A stretch of 22,800 nucleotides of DNA from Gordonia westfalica (GTDB lineage Bacteria > Actinomycetota > Actinomycetes > Mycobacteriales > Mycobacteriaceae). Below, piece by piece: positions 8,835 through 17,787 of the stretch. Position 1 is the first letter of the stretch. Every line of letters begins with the position of its first letter. The position numbers and the translations under genes were made by a program. Location: NCBI RefSeq assembly GCF_900105725.1, contig NZ_FNLM01000010.1:1-22800 (forward strand). The letters are read 5' to 3'. Below the pieces are notes generated by a model that saw nothing but the letters and a program-made list of their open reading frames with translations, had not been told where the DNA came from and did not search any database.

Positions 8835-10535
8835 CTACCCGGGAATGTCTAGTACGTAACGGGTCTTTCCGTAATCCCAGATCCGCGGGATCTTGTTCTC
8901 CGCCGCGGCCTGCTGCTCGGTCCACGACTCGTCCCACAACAGGTTTGGGTCGTTGCGGAACCGCTTCAGGCGGAACAGGAACTTGTGCACCCGTTCGCCA
9001 CGGAAGTAGTAGGTGTAATCCGGTCGCAGCTCGCCATCTTTGATGAAACCGCACTGCTCGTACAGGCCTCCGTCAGAGACGGCGTGGTCGGCGAATGTCA
9101 CCACCCGTTGTGGTTGCATCGCAGCGACAGCGTGCTTCAGCAGCCGCGAATGCCCACCCCGCACGATCACCGAGGTGGCGAACCGCACCAACTCCACCTC
9201 AGTCTTGGTGCGCCACTTCATGCACATCACCGCGACCAACTCGCCACCATCGCGCAAACCGAACGCTTCACTCATTGCGGTCGCACCCTGAATGTGGTTG
9301 GCCTCGAGGAAGTCGCGGACCTCCACCCGATCTACCGCGGTCACGGTGAGACTGCGCGCATTCAGCCGGCGTTCCTGAGACACGCCCAGCTTGCGGGCGA
9401 TCATGCGTTGGCAGATGTCCCGGCGGTCACGCCAGTCGTCTTCCCACACAGTCACCATCTGGATGCCCTTGTCGGCGCACCGCTGCCACTTCCGCTGGTG
9501 GTAGTGGCGGTCCTTCCCGGCGTCCTCCGAATGCCAGTACAGGCCGTTGAACTCGACCGCGATGTTCTTCGACGGGATGTAGATGTCGAGTTCGTTGGGT
9601 GCGATCACCGACCGCGTGCTGGTGACCACGTCGCCGGTGAGCGTCCGCACAAAGTCGGCGACCTCGATTTCGGCTCGAGAAATGTGCTTCGCACAAGCGG
9701 GACACCCGTTGCCCCGCCCTCGGTCCTTCGGTGCAGCCCACCACATGTGCCCGTCAGCGCACACCCACTGCAACTTCGTGTTCGACCCCGCCGACGTGAC
9801 ACCAAGGGCGGGGTCCACGAGCTGTCCGCGTAGCTCCTCGCTGAGCGGATTGGCGGTTGCTGCGTTCGCTGCATAGCTGGTGCCGCGGTGTGTGTACGAG
9901 CAAGCCTCGCATTGCACCGCCTCGCCCCGGATTCCTTTCGGCGTTCGCGAGAACTCCGTCCCGCAGGTGGAGCAGTTCCACCATGCCGGTTCCGCGGAGC
10001 CGCGGCTCACTCCCTCCGGGGTGTGCGGGTTGCGATCTGACCACCAGGCGGCGATCGGATAGTCCGATAGTGGATCTGACTTGGCAGCGGCCCGTGACCG
10101 TGCGGACGCCGCACCGGTCTTATCTGAGAGCCGGTAACACCGTGGGCATCCTGAGCCGTTGCTCCGGTTCTTCACCGTCGCCCGCCACTCATGCCCACAC
10201 GTTCCACACCGCCACGCTGCTTTGTAGTTCGACTTCGCCGACACCGAAGTGTGCGGCTTCTCGTCGATCCACTCACCTTGCAGGTGGACAGCGATCCGGG
10301 ATGCCGTGGCCGCGTTGCCGCGGTTAACCTCAGCGCCCTGCTTACCAGCACACTTGCGGCACCACTTCCGCAACCGCCGAGACGACTGCGACTCCTGCCA
10401 CAGATTCCCGCAGGAACGGCACTCCCACCACCCCGACTGGCTGGCCGGCACCTCGAGGTGCCCTCTCCCGTCGTTGAGATCGATCCGCCATTCGGCTACA
10501 TGCTCTGGGGCTAGTGGTGCTCGCTTATTCGCCAC
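8835..10535 (-). CDS. Zinc-ribbon/Vsr-like homing endonuclease, copy B
   Basis: Intact 566-aa copy of 15566-17266, identical in protein. The frame is open for 28 more codons upstream, to 10619, inside the end of the minor tail gene. I prefer the GTG at 10535 because it clears the upstream stop and because the protein from there starts directly with the first zinc-ribbon unit. Confidence 0.85.
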   Translation of the reverse strand: MANKRAPLAPEHVAEWRIDLNDGRGHLEVPASQSGWWECRSCGNLWQESQSSRRLRKWCRKCAGKQGAEVNRGNAATASRIAVHLQGEWIDEKPHTSVSAKSNYKAAWRCGTCGHEWRATVKNRSNGSGCPRCYRLSDKTGAASARSRAAAKSDPLSDYPIAAWWSDRNPHTPEGVSRGSAEPAWWNCSTCGTEFSRTPKGIRGEAVQCEACSYTHRGTSYAANAATANPLSEELRGQLVDPALGVTSAGSNTKLQWVCADGHMWWAAPKDRGRGNGCPACAKHISRAEIEVADFVRTLTGDVVTSTRSVIAPNELDIYIPSKNIAVEFNGLYWHSEDAGKDRHYHQRKWQRCADKGIQMVTVWEDDWRDRRDICQRMIARKLGVSQERRLNARSLTVTAVDRVEVRDFLEANHIQGATAMSEAFGLRDGGELVAVMCMKWRTKTEVELVRFATSVIVRGGHSRLLKHAVAAMQPQRVVTFADHAVSDGGLYEQCGFIKDGELRPDYTYYFRGERVHKFLFRLKRFRNDPNLLWDESWTEQQAAAENKIPRIWDYGKTRYVLDIPG

Positions 10536-10569
10536 CCCAACAGGATAACCTGCTATCCGAAAGTTTCCG

Positions 10570-12275
10570 TTAGAACAGGCCGAGCTCCGACGCAGCAGTC
10601 GCCAAACCAGCAATCTCACGCATCAAACGAGTCATCGGGTCCTCATCCTCACGCGGACCAAACTCGAGTTCCCACTGCGCAAAATGATCCGCCGACCACT
10701 CCAACTTCGCCGACATCACCCGCTCAACATGAATCTCACGGCGCGTATCACCAGCCACCTCAAACGAACCACGATCACCCTTGTAGAGGTGGCCATACCC
10801 AGGCCAACCCACCACATACGGAGTCAACGCCGTCACCTTCACCTTGGCGTTCTTCTTCCGCGCCGTCGCCACAATCCCCGCACGAATCGCCATCACCGAC
10901 GACAGCGTGTACGCCTTCCCCGGCAGGTCAAGGTGATACTCCTTGTAATGCGACGACCCGGACTGCGCAATCCGATGAGGCAACTTCACCGAAATCCACG
11001 CCAACACCGTGTCCGTATAAAACGGCTTCAACACCGCATCGATGGCGCCACCTTGCGCGCCAATTCCGTAGCCGCCGATATTCAGGTTGGATGTGACGAG
11101 GTCGCCGACCGTCTGGATGCCAGCGCTGATGAGTTCGTTCACTCCGGGGGCTGATTGTCCGCCGGCGTTGATGATGACGCCCTTGGATGGTGTTGTGGTG
11201 AATTCGGTTTCGATGCCGGAGTCTGCGGGGAAGTGGACGAACGGGAAGCCTTTGGGGGTGCCGAACATGTCTTGGTAGAACTTTGACGGCCAGGTGGGTG
11301 CCCCGTCAGCTCGGTTTCGGCGTCTTCGATGAAGTCGCCGATCAGTTGGCGGATGGTGCGGGTGAAGCCGTCGAAGATGGTGCCGCCGTTGGCTGCGCCT
11401 TCCATGTGGCCGGATTTGTCGACGATGTCGACGACCAAGGCTCCGTCCTTGATTCCGGTGAGGAAAGCTCCTGGCCATGGTTCGGGGTCGCCTTTGCGGT
11501 AGCGGCGGGTGACCACGGACAGTTCGGCGTCCTTCAGGATCATCTCTGCCCGGTCATGCCACTTCCCCCACCTGGACATGAACAGCGACCACGTTGTGCC
11601 GGCGGCCATGTCTTGGAGGAAGGTGGTGGGTTTGATGACGATGTCCCAGTTCGACATGTCCAACCCGTCCAACCAGGTGGAGGGGTTCATGGGGTCGTCT
11701 GGGATTTGCCAGATACTCGAGTTGATGCGCCACAGCTGCAGCAGGAGCGCTGTTTTCAGCACCCAGATGGAGGGTCCGGCCAACAGGAAGATGCGGGGGA
11801 ACTGGAAGATGGCGGGCAGGAACGGATTCGACCAGACGTCGATCCACTTCAGGTTTTCGTAGTCGGTGAGGAATGTGACGTGCAGCATCCGCTGCCCCAT
11901 CCCATCCTTCTTCACCGTCTTCTCGTCATAGCGGCCCGTGACACGGATACCGTTGTGTTCCACATCGATGTGGAAGAACTCGCCCTCACCACGCTTGATG
12001 CGGCCGATGTCGTCGTTCATCCACTGCGCCACCGGATGCTCGAATGGGATCGACAGGGTGATGGAGCCGGTGTCGTTTTCCTTGTCCTCCACCGCCAGGT
12101 CAGCAACCTCCAATAGGAGGTGCTGTAGCCGTTGGTGGCCGTCGAAAATGAACACCCCCGGCTGGGTGCGTTGCATCTTCGCCAGACGGCGTTCCTCCGC
12201 CGCCGTAACCTCCCAGATCGCTTCACACTTCTCCTGAAGCGTCAGGGTGTCGTAGTCGATTACAGGTGCAGTCAT
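10570..12275 (-). CDS. Gp37-like minor tail protein, copy B (one frameshift)
   Basis: Copy B of 13826-15531. The start ATG at 12275 overlaps the stop of the Dit-like gene by four bases. The frame breaks at 11296-11304 at exactly the place where copy C breaks, in a run of G followed by C. Everything else reads through. Confidence 0.85.
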
Positions 12276-12968
12276 GACAGTCCCGGCATCTCAAGTCCGA
12301 CAGGGCGAGTCCACAGACGCGGCTGATGCAGCTCAGCCCGGGCACCACCCGCAGGGGCGTTGGTGTAGGAGATCGGCAACAAGGTGGGCGGCGTGTATGG
12401 GGGGATGTCGTGAATGATCCACTGCCCGTTCATCCGCCCGAGGAAGTTGGAGCCGGTGAACGTCATCGCATGCAGCTTGCGGCGTTCCCGGGTGATCCGC
12501 ACACCCTGATCGCTCGATGTGATCTCGGGTAGGGCGACCGTCCGCGCCGCGTACGGACCTGACGGGGCGCGCTGCCCCCGCTTGCCACGCCACGACGGAT
12601 CAGGCAACGTCCACTTCCCGCGCGTCAACACCCACGTCTGCCGCAACGGAGTGTCCGTCGGATTCGACACCAGAATCGTCCCCGACCCCGACGTCCCCGA
12701 ACCCTCAAACACCGTCACCTCTTTGCCGGAATCCCACAACGGCATCGGCGCCCGCAACTCATACGTGATGTCATAAAACTGCTGCGTGTACGGGTCACGC
12801 TGGTCTTCAACTCGGGAGCTCCGAAGCTGCATCGTCAAACGACGCTCACCCGACTCCGACCCCCCTCAACCTGAGTGTGAAAGTTGGCATCCCACTCATC
12901 CGGCTGGGCTGCGAAATCCATACGGAAATCAGACTCAAGACGCCCGATCTCGTCTCATCCGACGCATC
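12272..12968 (-). CDS. Dit-like minor tail protein, copy B (3' part)
   Basis: Copy B keeps six G at 12399-12404, so the C-terminus reads continuously through WIIHDIPPYTPPTLLPIS to the stop, whereas copy C loses one base there. Upstream of about 12800 the copy has several small losses and the frame is broken up to fold junction 2. The protein is described under 12976-13829. Confidence 0.7.
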
Positions 12969-13119
12969 GTTACATGAGATATTGTTCAGTGAGGGTGGGG
13001 TGGAAGGTCTCATCGATTCTCCCGTGGAAACGCAGTGGGTGGAGGACACGGAGATGGGTGTCGTGTTCGGTGGGGTGCGGTATCTGCCCCGCGACATGAC
13101 CCTCGGTTTCTATGTGTCG
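12969..13119. other. Fold junction 2 (B to C), unpaired loop of ~150 bases
   Basis: Copy B ends near 12968 and the sequence jumps to the other strand about 150 bases further upstream in the same gene. The loop is continuous coding sequence of the Dit-like gene in the + frame from about 12976, so it belongs to the copy C side. The fold therefore falls inside a gene, with no visible resolution site. Confidence 0.8.
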
Positions 13120-13829
13120 GATGCGTTGTCGGATGAGACGGAGATCGGGCGTCTTGAGTCTGATTTCCGTATGGATTTCGCAGCCCAGCCGGATGAGTGG
13201 GATGCCAACTTTCAGCACACTCAGGTTGAGGTGGGGTCGGATCTGTCGGGTGAGCGTCGTTTGACGATGCAGCTTCGGGAAGCTCCCGAGTTGAAGACCC
13301 AGCGTGACCCGTACACGCAGCAGTTTTATGACATCACGTATGAGTTGCGGGCGCCGATGCCGTTGTGGGATTCCGGCAAAGAGGTGACGGTGTTTGAGGG
13401 TTCGGGGACGTCGGGGTCGGGGACGATTCTGGTGTCGAATCCGACGGACACTCCGTTGCGGCAGACGTGGGTGTTGACGCGCGGGAAGTGGACGTTGCCT
13501 GATCCGTCGTGGCGTGGCAAGCGGGGGCAGCGCGCCCCGTCAGGTCCGTACGCGGCGCGGACGGTCGCCCTACCCGAGATCACATCGAGCGATCAGGGTG
13601 TGCGGATCACCCGGGAACGCCGCAAGCTGCATGCGATGACGTTCACCGGCTCCAACTTCCTCGGGCGGATGAACGGGCAGTGGATCATTCACGACATCCC
13701 CCATACACGCCGCCCACCTTGTTGCCGATCTCCTACACCAACGCCCCTGCGGGTGGTGCCCGGGCTGAGCTGCATCAGCCGCGTCTGTGGACTCGCCCTG
13801 TCGGACTTGAGATGCCGGGACTGTCATGA
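12976..13829 (+). CDS. Dit-like minor tail protein (L5 gp27-type position), 5' end missing
   Basis: About 284 residues are visible; the true start is lost at fold junction 2. The open frame runs back to 12877, but that part is antisense copy B sequence and should not be translated. Visible motifs are SPVETQWVED, a GGVRYLPRDM turn and a TFTGSNFLGRMNGQWIIHD C-terminal segment. I do not recognise a diagnostic domain. The call as distal-tail or minor tail protein rests on its size, beta-rich character and position directly before the gp28/Gp37-like gene, the order seen in L5-like phages. A CCCCC at about 13698-13702 should be CCCCCC, as in copy B; the last ~43 codons are read in the shifted frame. 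The stop TGA overlaps the next ATG (ATGA), implying translational coupling. Codon choice changes along the gene near 13560. Confidence 0.62.
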
Positions 13830-15531
13830 CTGCACCTGTAATCGACTACGACACCCTGACGCTTCAGGAGAAGTGTGAAGCGATCTGGGAGGTTACGGCG
13901 GCGGAGGAACGCCGTCTGGCGAAGATGCAACGCACCCAGCCGGGGGTGTTCATTTTCGACGGCCACCAACGGCTACAGCACCTCCTATTGGAGGTTGCTG
14001 ACCTGGCGGTGGAGGACAAGGAAAACGACACCGGCTCCATCACCCTGTCGATCCCATTCGAGCATCCGGTGGCGCAGTGGATGAACGACGACATCGGCCG
14101 CATCAAGCGTGGTGAGGGCGAGTTCTTCCACATCGATGTGGAACACAACGGTATCCGTGTCACGGGCCGCTATGACGAGAAGACGGTGAAGAAGGATGGG
14201 ATGGGGCAGCGGATGCTGCACGTCACATTCCTCACCGACTACGAAAACCTGAAGTGGATCGACGTCTGGTCGAATCCGTTCCTGCCCGCCATCTTCCAGT
14301 TCCCCCGCATCTTCCTGTTGGCCGGACCCTCCATCTGGGTGCTGAAAACAGCGCTCCTGCTGCAGCTGTGGCGCATCAACTCGAGTATCTGGCAAATCCC
14401 AGACGACCCCATGAACCCCTCCACCTGGTTGGACGGGTTGGACATGTCGAACTGGGACATCGTCATCAAACCCACCACCTTCCTCCAAGACATGGCCGCC
14501 GGCACAACGTGGTCGCTGTTCATGTCCAGGTGGGGGAAGTGGCATGACCGGGCAGAGATGATCCTGAAGGACGCCGAACTGTCCGTGGTCACCCGCCGCT
14601 ACCGCAAAGGCGACCCCGAACCATGGCCAGGAGCTTTCCTCACCGGAATCAAGGACGGAGCCTTGGTCGTCGACATCGTCGACAAATCCGGCCACATGGA
14701 AGGCGCAGCCAACGGCGGCACCATCTTCGACGGCTTCACCCGCACCATCCGCCAACTGATCGGCGACTTCATCGAAGACGCCGAAACCGAGCTGACGGGG
14801 CACCCACCTGGCCGTCAAAGTTCTACCAAGACATGTTCGGCACCCCCAAAGGCTTCCCGTTCGTCCACTTCCCCGCAGACTCCGGCATCGAAACCGAATT
14901 CACCACAACACCATCCAAGGGCGTCATCATCAACGCCGGCGGACAATCAGCCCCCGGAGTGAACGAACTCATCAGCGCTGGCATCCAGACGGTCGGCGAC
15001 CTCGTCACATCCAACCTGAATATCGGCGGCTACGGAATTGGCGCGCAAGGTGGCGCCATCGATGCGGTGTTGAAGCCGTTTTATACGGACACGGTGTTGG
15101 CGTGGATTTCGGTGAAGTTGCCTCATCGGATTGCGCAGTCCGGGTCGTCGCATTACAAGGAGTATCACCTTGACCTGCCGGGGAAGGCGTACACGCTGTC
15201 GTCGGTGATGGCGATTCGTGCGGGGATTGTGGCGACGGCGCGGAAGAAGAACGCCAAGGTGAAGGTGACGGCGTTGACTCCGTATGTGGTGGGTTGGCCT
15301 GGGTATGGCCACCTCTACAAGGGTGATCGTGGTTCGTTTGAGGTGGCTGGTGATACGCGCCGTGAGATTCATGTTGAGCGGGTGATGTCGGCGAAGTTGG
15401 AGTGGTCGGCGGATCATTTTGCGCAGTGGGAACTCGAGTTTGGTCCGCGTGAGGATGAGGACCCGATGACTCGTTTGATGCGTGAGATTGCTGGTTTGGC
15501 GACTGCTGCGTCGGAGCTCGGCCTGTTCTAA
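13826..15531 (+). CDS. Minor tail protein, siphovirus ReqiPepy6 Gp37-like / L5 gp28-like
   Basis: With one base restored the protein is 568 aa. The C-terminal third closely follows the pattern I know from mycobacteriophage L5 gp28-type minor tail proteins: PFYTDTVLAW, then HYKEYHLD, KAYTLSSVMAIRAG, a G-Y-GHLY-KGDR segment, and a final EDEDPMTRLMREI stretch. These proteins form part of the tail-tip or baseplate hub. The middle (about residues 160-260) is rich in Trp and Pro, including SIWQIPDDP and TTWSLFMSRWGKWHDRAE. The frame breaks at 14797-14805, where GGGG followed by CACCCACC seems to lack one base; adding a G or a C restores WPSKFYQDMF. The same break occurs in copies A and B. The start ATG overlaps the preceding stop. 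Synonymous codon choice switches from C-ending to G/T-ending near 15050. Confidence 0.85.
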
Positions 15532-15565
15532 CGGAAACTTTCGGATAGCAGGTTATCCTGTTGGG

Positions 15566-17266
15566 GTGGCGAATAAGCGAGCACCACTAGCCCCAGAGCA
15601 TGTAGCCGAATGGCGGATCGATCTCAACGACGGGAGAGGGCACCTCGAGGTGCCGGCCAGCCAGTCGGGGTGGTGGGAGTGCCGTTCCTGCGGGAATCTG
15701 TGGCAGGAGTCGCAGTCGTCTCGGCGGTTGCGGAAGTGGTGCCGCAAGTGTGCTGGTAAGCAGGGCGCTGAGGTTAACCGCGGCAACGCGGCCACGGCAT
15801 CCCGGATCGCTGTCCACCTGCAAGGTGAGTGGATCGACGAGAAGCCGCACACTTCGGTGTCGGCGAAGTCGAACTACAAAGCAGCGTGGCGGTGTGGAAC
15901 GTGTGGGCATGAGTGGCGGGCGACGGTGAAGAACCGGAGCAACGGCTCAGGATGCCCACGGTGTTACCGGCTCTCAGATAAGACCGGTGCGGCGTCCGCA
16001 CGGTCACGGGCCGCTGCCAAGTCAGATCCACTATCGGACTATCCGATCGCCGCCTGGTGGTCAGATCGCAACCCGCACACCCCGGAGGGAGTGAGCCGCG
16101 GCTCCGCGGAACCGGCATGGTGGAACTGCTCCACCTGCGGGACGGAGTTCTCGCGAACGCCGAAAGGAATCCGGGGCGAGGCGGTGCAATGCGAGGCTTG
16201 CTCGTACACACACCGCGGCACCAGCTATGCAGCGAACGCAGCAACCGCCAATCCGCTCAGCGAGGAGCTACGCGGACAGCTCGTGGACCCCGCCCTTGGT
16301 GTCACGTCGGCGGGGTCGAACACGAAGTTGCAGTGGGTGTGCGCTGACGGGCACATGTGGTGGGCTGCACCGAAGGACCGAGGGCGGGGCAACGGGTGTC
16401 CCGCTTGTGCGAAGCACATTTCTCGAGCCGAAATCGAGGTCGCCGACTTTGTGCGGACGCTCACCGGCGACGTGGTCACCAGCACGCGGTCGGTGATCGC
16501 ACCCAACGAACTCGACATCTACATCCCGTCGAAGAACATCGCGGTCGAGTTCAACGGCCTGTACTGGCATTCGGAGGACGCCGGGAAGGACCGCCACTAC
16601 CACCAGCGGAAGTGGCAGCGGTGCGCCGACAAGGGCATCCAGATGGTGACTGTGTGGGAAGACGACTGGCGTGACCGCCGGGACATCTGCCAACGCATGA
16701 TCGCCCGCAAGCTGGGCGTGTCTCAGGAACGCCGGCTGAATGCGCGCAGTCTCACCGTGACCGCGGTAGATCGGGTGGAGGTCCGCGACTTCCTCGAGGC
16801 CAACCACATTCAGGGTGCGACCGCAATGAGTGAAGCGTTCGGTTTGCGCGATGGTGGCGAGTTGGTCGCGGTGATGTGCATGAAGTGGCGCACCAAGACT
16901 GAGGTGGAGTTGGTGCGGTTCGCCACCTCGGTGATCGTGCGGGGTGGGCATTCGCGGCTGCTGAAGCACGCTGTCGCTGCGATGCAACCACAACGGGTGG
17001 TGACATTCGCCGACCACGCCGTCTCTGACGGAGGCCTGTACGAGCAGTGCGGTTTCATCAAAGATGGCGAGCTGCGACCGGATTACACCTACTACTTCCG
17101 TGGCGAACGGGTGCACAAGTTCCTGTTCCGCCTGAAGCGGTTCCGCAACGACCCAAACCTGTTGTGGGACGAGTCGTGGACCGAGCAGCAGGCCGCGGCG
17201 GAGAACAAGATCCCGCGGATCTGGGATTACGGAAAGACCCGTTACGTACTAGACATTCCCGGGTAG
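15566..17266 (+). CDS. Free-standing homing endonuclease: four zinc ribbons, Vsr-like (EDxHD-type) nuclease, C-terminal GNAT-like domain
   Basis: 566 aa from GTG 15566. Residues ~10-285 hold four degenerate zinc-ribbon units resembling the DUF4379 'probable zinc-ribbon' family. Cys pairs lie at 39/42 with 59/62, 110/113 with 130/133, and 188/191 with 209/212. The fourth unit keeps Cys259, a GHMW turn and Cys278/281. Residues ~286-385 look like a very-short-patch-repair-type nuclease: AEIEVADFV, ELDIYIPSKNIAVEFNG with Asp317, YWHSE with His335, HYHQRKWQRC with His344/346, and VWEDDW. This is the arrangement of EDxHD homing endonucleases such as I-Bth0305I. Residues ~406-566 form a domain common at the C-terminus of phage endonucleases, ending RIWDYGKTRYVLDI. 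The gene sits alone between two tail genes, the usual location of a homing gene. The start could also be ATG 15482 inside the tail gene; no clear ribosome binding site decides. The nuclease call is firm; homing is inferred. Confidence 0.87.
   Translation: MANKRAPLAPEHVAEWRIDLNDGRGHLEVPASQSGWWECRSCGNLWQESQSSRRLRKWCRKCAGKQGAEVNRGNAATASRIAVHLQGEWIDEKPHTSVSAKSNYKAAWRCGTCGHEWRATVKNRSNGSGCPRCYRLSDKTGAASARSRAAAKSDPLSDYPIAAWWSDRNPHTPEGVSRGSAEPAWWNCSTCGTEFSRTPKGIRGEAVQCEACSYTHRGTSYAANAATANPLSEELRGQLVDPALGVTSAGSNTKLQWVCADGHMWWAAPKDRGRGNGCPACAKHISRAEIEVADFVRTLTGDVVTSTRSVIAPNELDIYIPSKNIAVEFNGLYWHSEDAGKDRHYHQRKWQRCADKGIQMVTVWEDDWRDRRDICQRMIARKLGVSQERRLNARSLTVTAVDRVEVRDFLEANHIQGATAMSEAFGLRDGGELVAVMCMKWRTKTEVELVRFATSVIVRGGHSRLLKHAVAAMQPQRVVTFADHAVSDGGLYEQCGFIKDGELRPDYTYYFRGERVHKFLFRLKRFRNDPNLLWDESWTEQQAAAENKIPRIWDYGKTRYVLDIPG
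15639..15654. repeat. Perfect 16-base palindrome near the start of the endonuclease gene
   Basis: GGCACCTCGAGGTGCC reads the same on both strands and lies 73 bases inside the endonuclease gene, encoding GHLEVP. It is also at 1272-1287 and 10447-10462 in the other copies. It may be a chance result of high GC or a protein-binding site; the sequence alone does not decide. Confidence 0.6.
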
Positions 17267-17272
17267 GGCTTG

Positions 17273-17290
17273 GCCCCCCGGAGAGGGGGC
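17273..17290 (+). promoter_or_regulatory. Hairpin covering the ribosome binding site of the gene-29 homologue
   Basis: GCCCCC at 17273-17278 pairs with GGGGGC at 17285-17290 around a six-base loop. It overlaps the purine-rich GGAGAGGGG that is the only plausible ribosome binding site for the GTG at 17294. Pairing would hide part of that site. The runs vary in length among the copies (five C and four G in copy A, six C and five G in B and C), so the exact stem is uncertain. Confidence 0.45.
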
Positions 17291-17293
17291 ACA

Positions 17294-17770
17294 GTGTCTT
17301 TCAAGCAGTGGGCTGACATGTCCGATGAGGAACGTGAAGCCGAAGCGCAGGCGGTGTCGGTGTTGTTTATCGGCCTGCCTGGTGTGGTGGGTGCCCCGCT
17401 GGTGATGGGACCCGACTATTGGGTGGATGTTGCCCGCCATCTGGTGGAGTGCGGTGTCCGGCTGGTGGCGGATTCGATCAAGCACTATGAACCGGGGGAC
17501 AGCTTGGAGGCGTCGAAGGCTGCGGGGAAGTGGTGTTACGACTCGCATGAGCCGGATGAAACGTATGAGCAGCGGATCGCCCGGCTGGCTGATGAGGAGC
17601 ATCAGAACTATCTGGCGAAGGTGGAGGAGATGAAGGCCCGCCAGGCGAATACGCAGGAGCGGGTGGTGCAGGCAGAGGCTGTGGCGTTCGCCGCGGAGGT
17701 GAAGCGCCGCAAGGCGGATGGAACGTTCGACGGTTCCCCGCACGCCGGCATCAACCCCGAAGCTCTCTAA
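17294..17770 (+). CDS. Phage gene-29 family protein (L5 gp29-like, DUF2744-type)
   Basis: 158 aa of unknown function. Residues ~25-75 contain GLPGVVGAPLVMGPDYW followed by ARHLVECGVRLV and KHYEP. That matches the pattern of the family named after mycobacteriophage gene 29 (a GAPL-hM segment, then a helix with Cys-Gly-hydrophobic-Arg, then a Y-P ending). The position fits too: in L5, gene 29 follows gene 28, and here it follows the gp28-like gene with only the endonuclease between. Residues ~80-150 are charged and helical, probably a coiled coil. The start is GTG behind GGAGAGGGGG; the open frame extends eight codons further upstream without a better start. No catalytic motif is seen. A tail-assembly role is inference from position only. 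Confidence 0.75.
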   Translation: MSFKQWADMSDEEREAEAQAVSVLFIGLPGVVGAPLVMGPDYWVDVARHLVECGVRLVADSIKHYEPGDSLEASKAAGKWCYDSHEPDETYEQRIARLADEEHQNYLAKVEEMKARQANTQERVVQAEAVAFAAEVKRRKADGTFDGSPHAGINPEAL

Positions 17771-17787
17771 CCCAACAGAACTTTTCA

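Larger units (their letters stand above)
5583..12968 (-). repeat. Copy B, inverted copy of ~13120-20540
   Basis: The + strand here is the reverse complement of copy C. Paired coordinates sum to 26100 from about 6240 to 7990 and to 26101 from there to about 12790, so the two arms differ by very few indels. Quality falls near both ends of the arm, at about 5583-5640 and 12790-12968. Copy B holds the only intact lysA and an uninterrupted 3' part of the Dit-like gene. It also holds the only second reading of the start of lysB. Confidence 0.95.

Noticed and set aside
8985..9833. 282-codon open frame antisense to the endonuclease
   Set aside because: Shadow of a confident coding frame; His/Pro/Val-rich with no domain.
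5518..13119. Covalently closed telomere or hairpin genome end, as in linear N15-type phages
   Set aside because: Both folds are asymmetric, with unpaired stretches of about 650 and 150 bases, and cut through lysB and a tail gene. No protelomerase-type palindrome is visible at either fold.
13985..14818. 277-codon open frame antisense to the Gp37-like tail gene (also at 11283-12116)
   Set aside because: It lies wholly opposite a recognised minor tail gene, has no ribosome binding site, and shows a low-complexity Gly/Val/Asp composition typical of a shadow frame.
15482..15565. N-terminal extension of the endonuclease to ATG 15482
   Set aside because: The 28 extra codons lie mostly inside the end of the minor tail gene and read as Arg/Leu-rich shadow sequence (MRLLVWRLLRRSS). 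The GTG at 15566 is more likely, though no strong ribosome binding site proves it.
15532..17293. Group I intron or intein hosting the endonuclease
   Set aside because: The flanking tail genes are each complete on their own side, the endonuclease is a separate frame with its own start and stop, and no intron core or intein splice motifs are seen.
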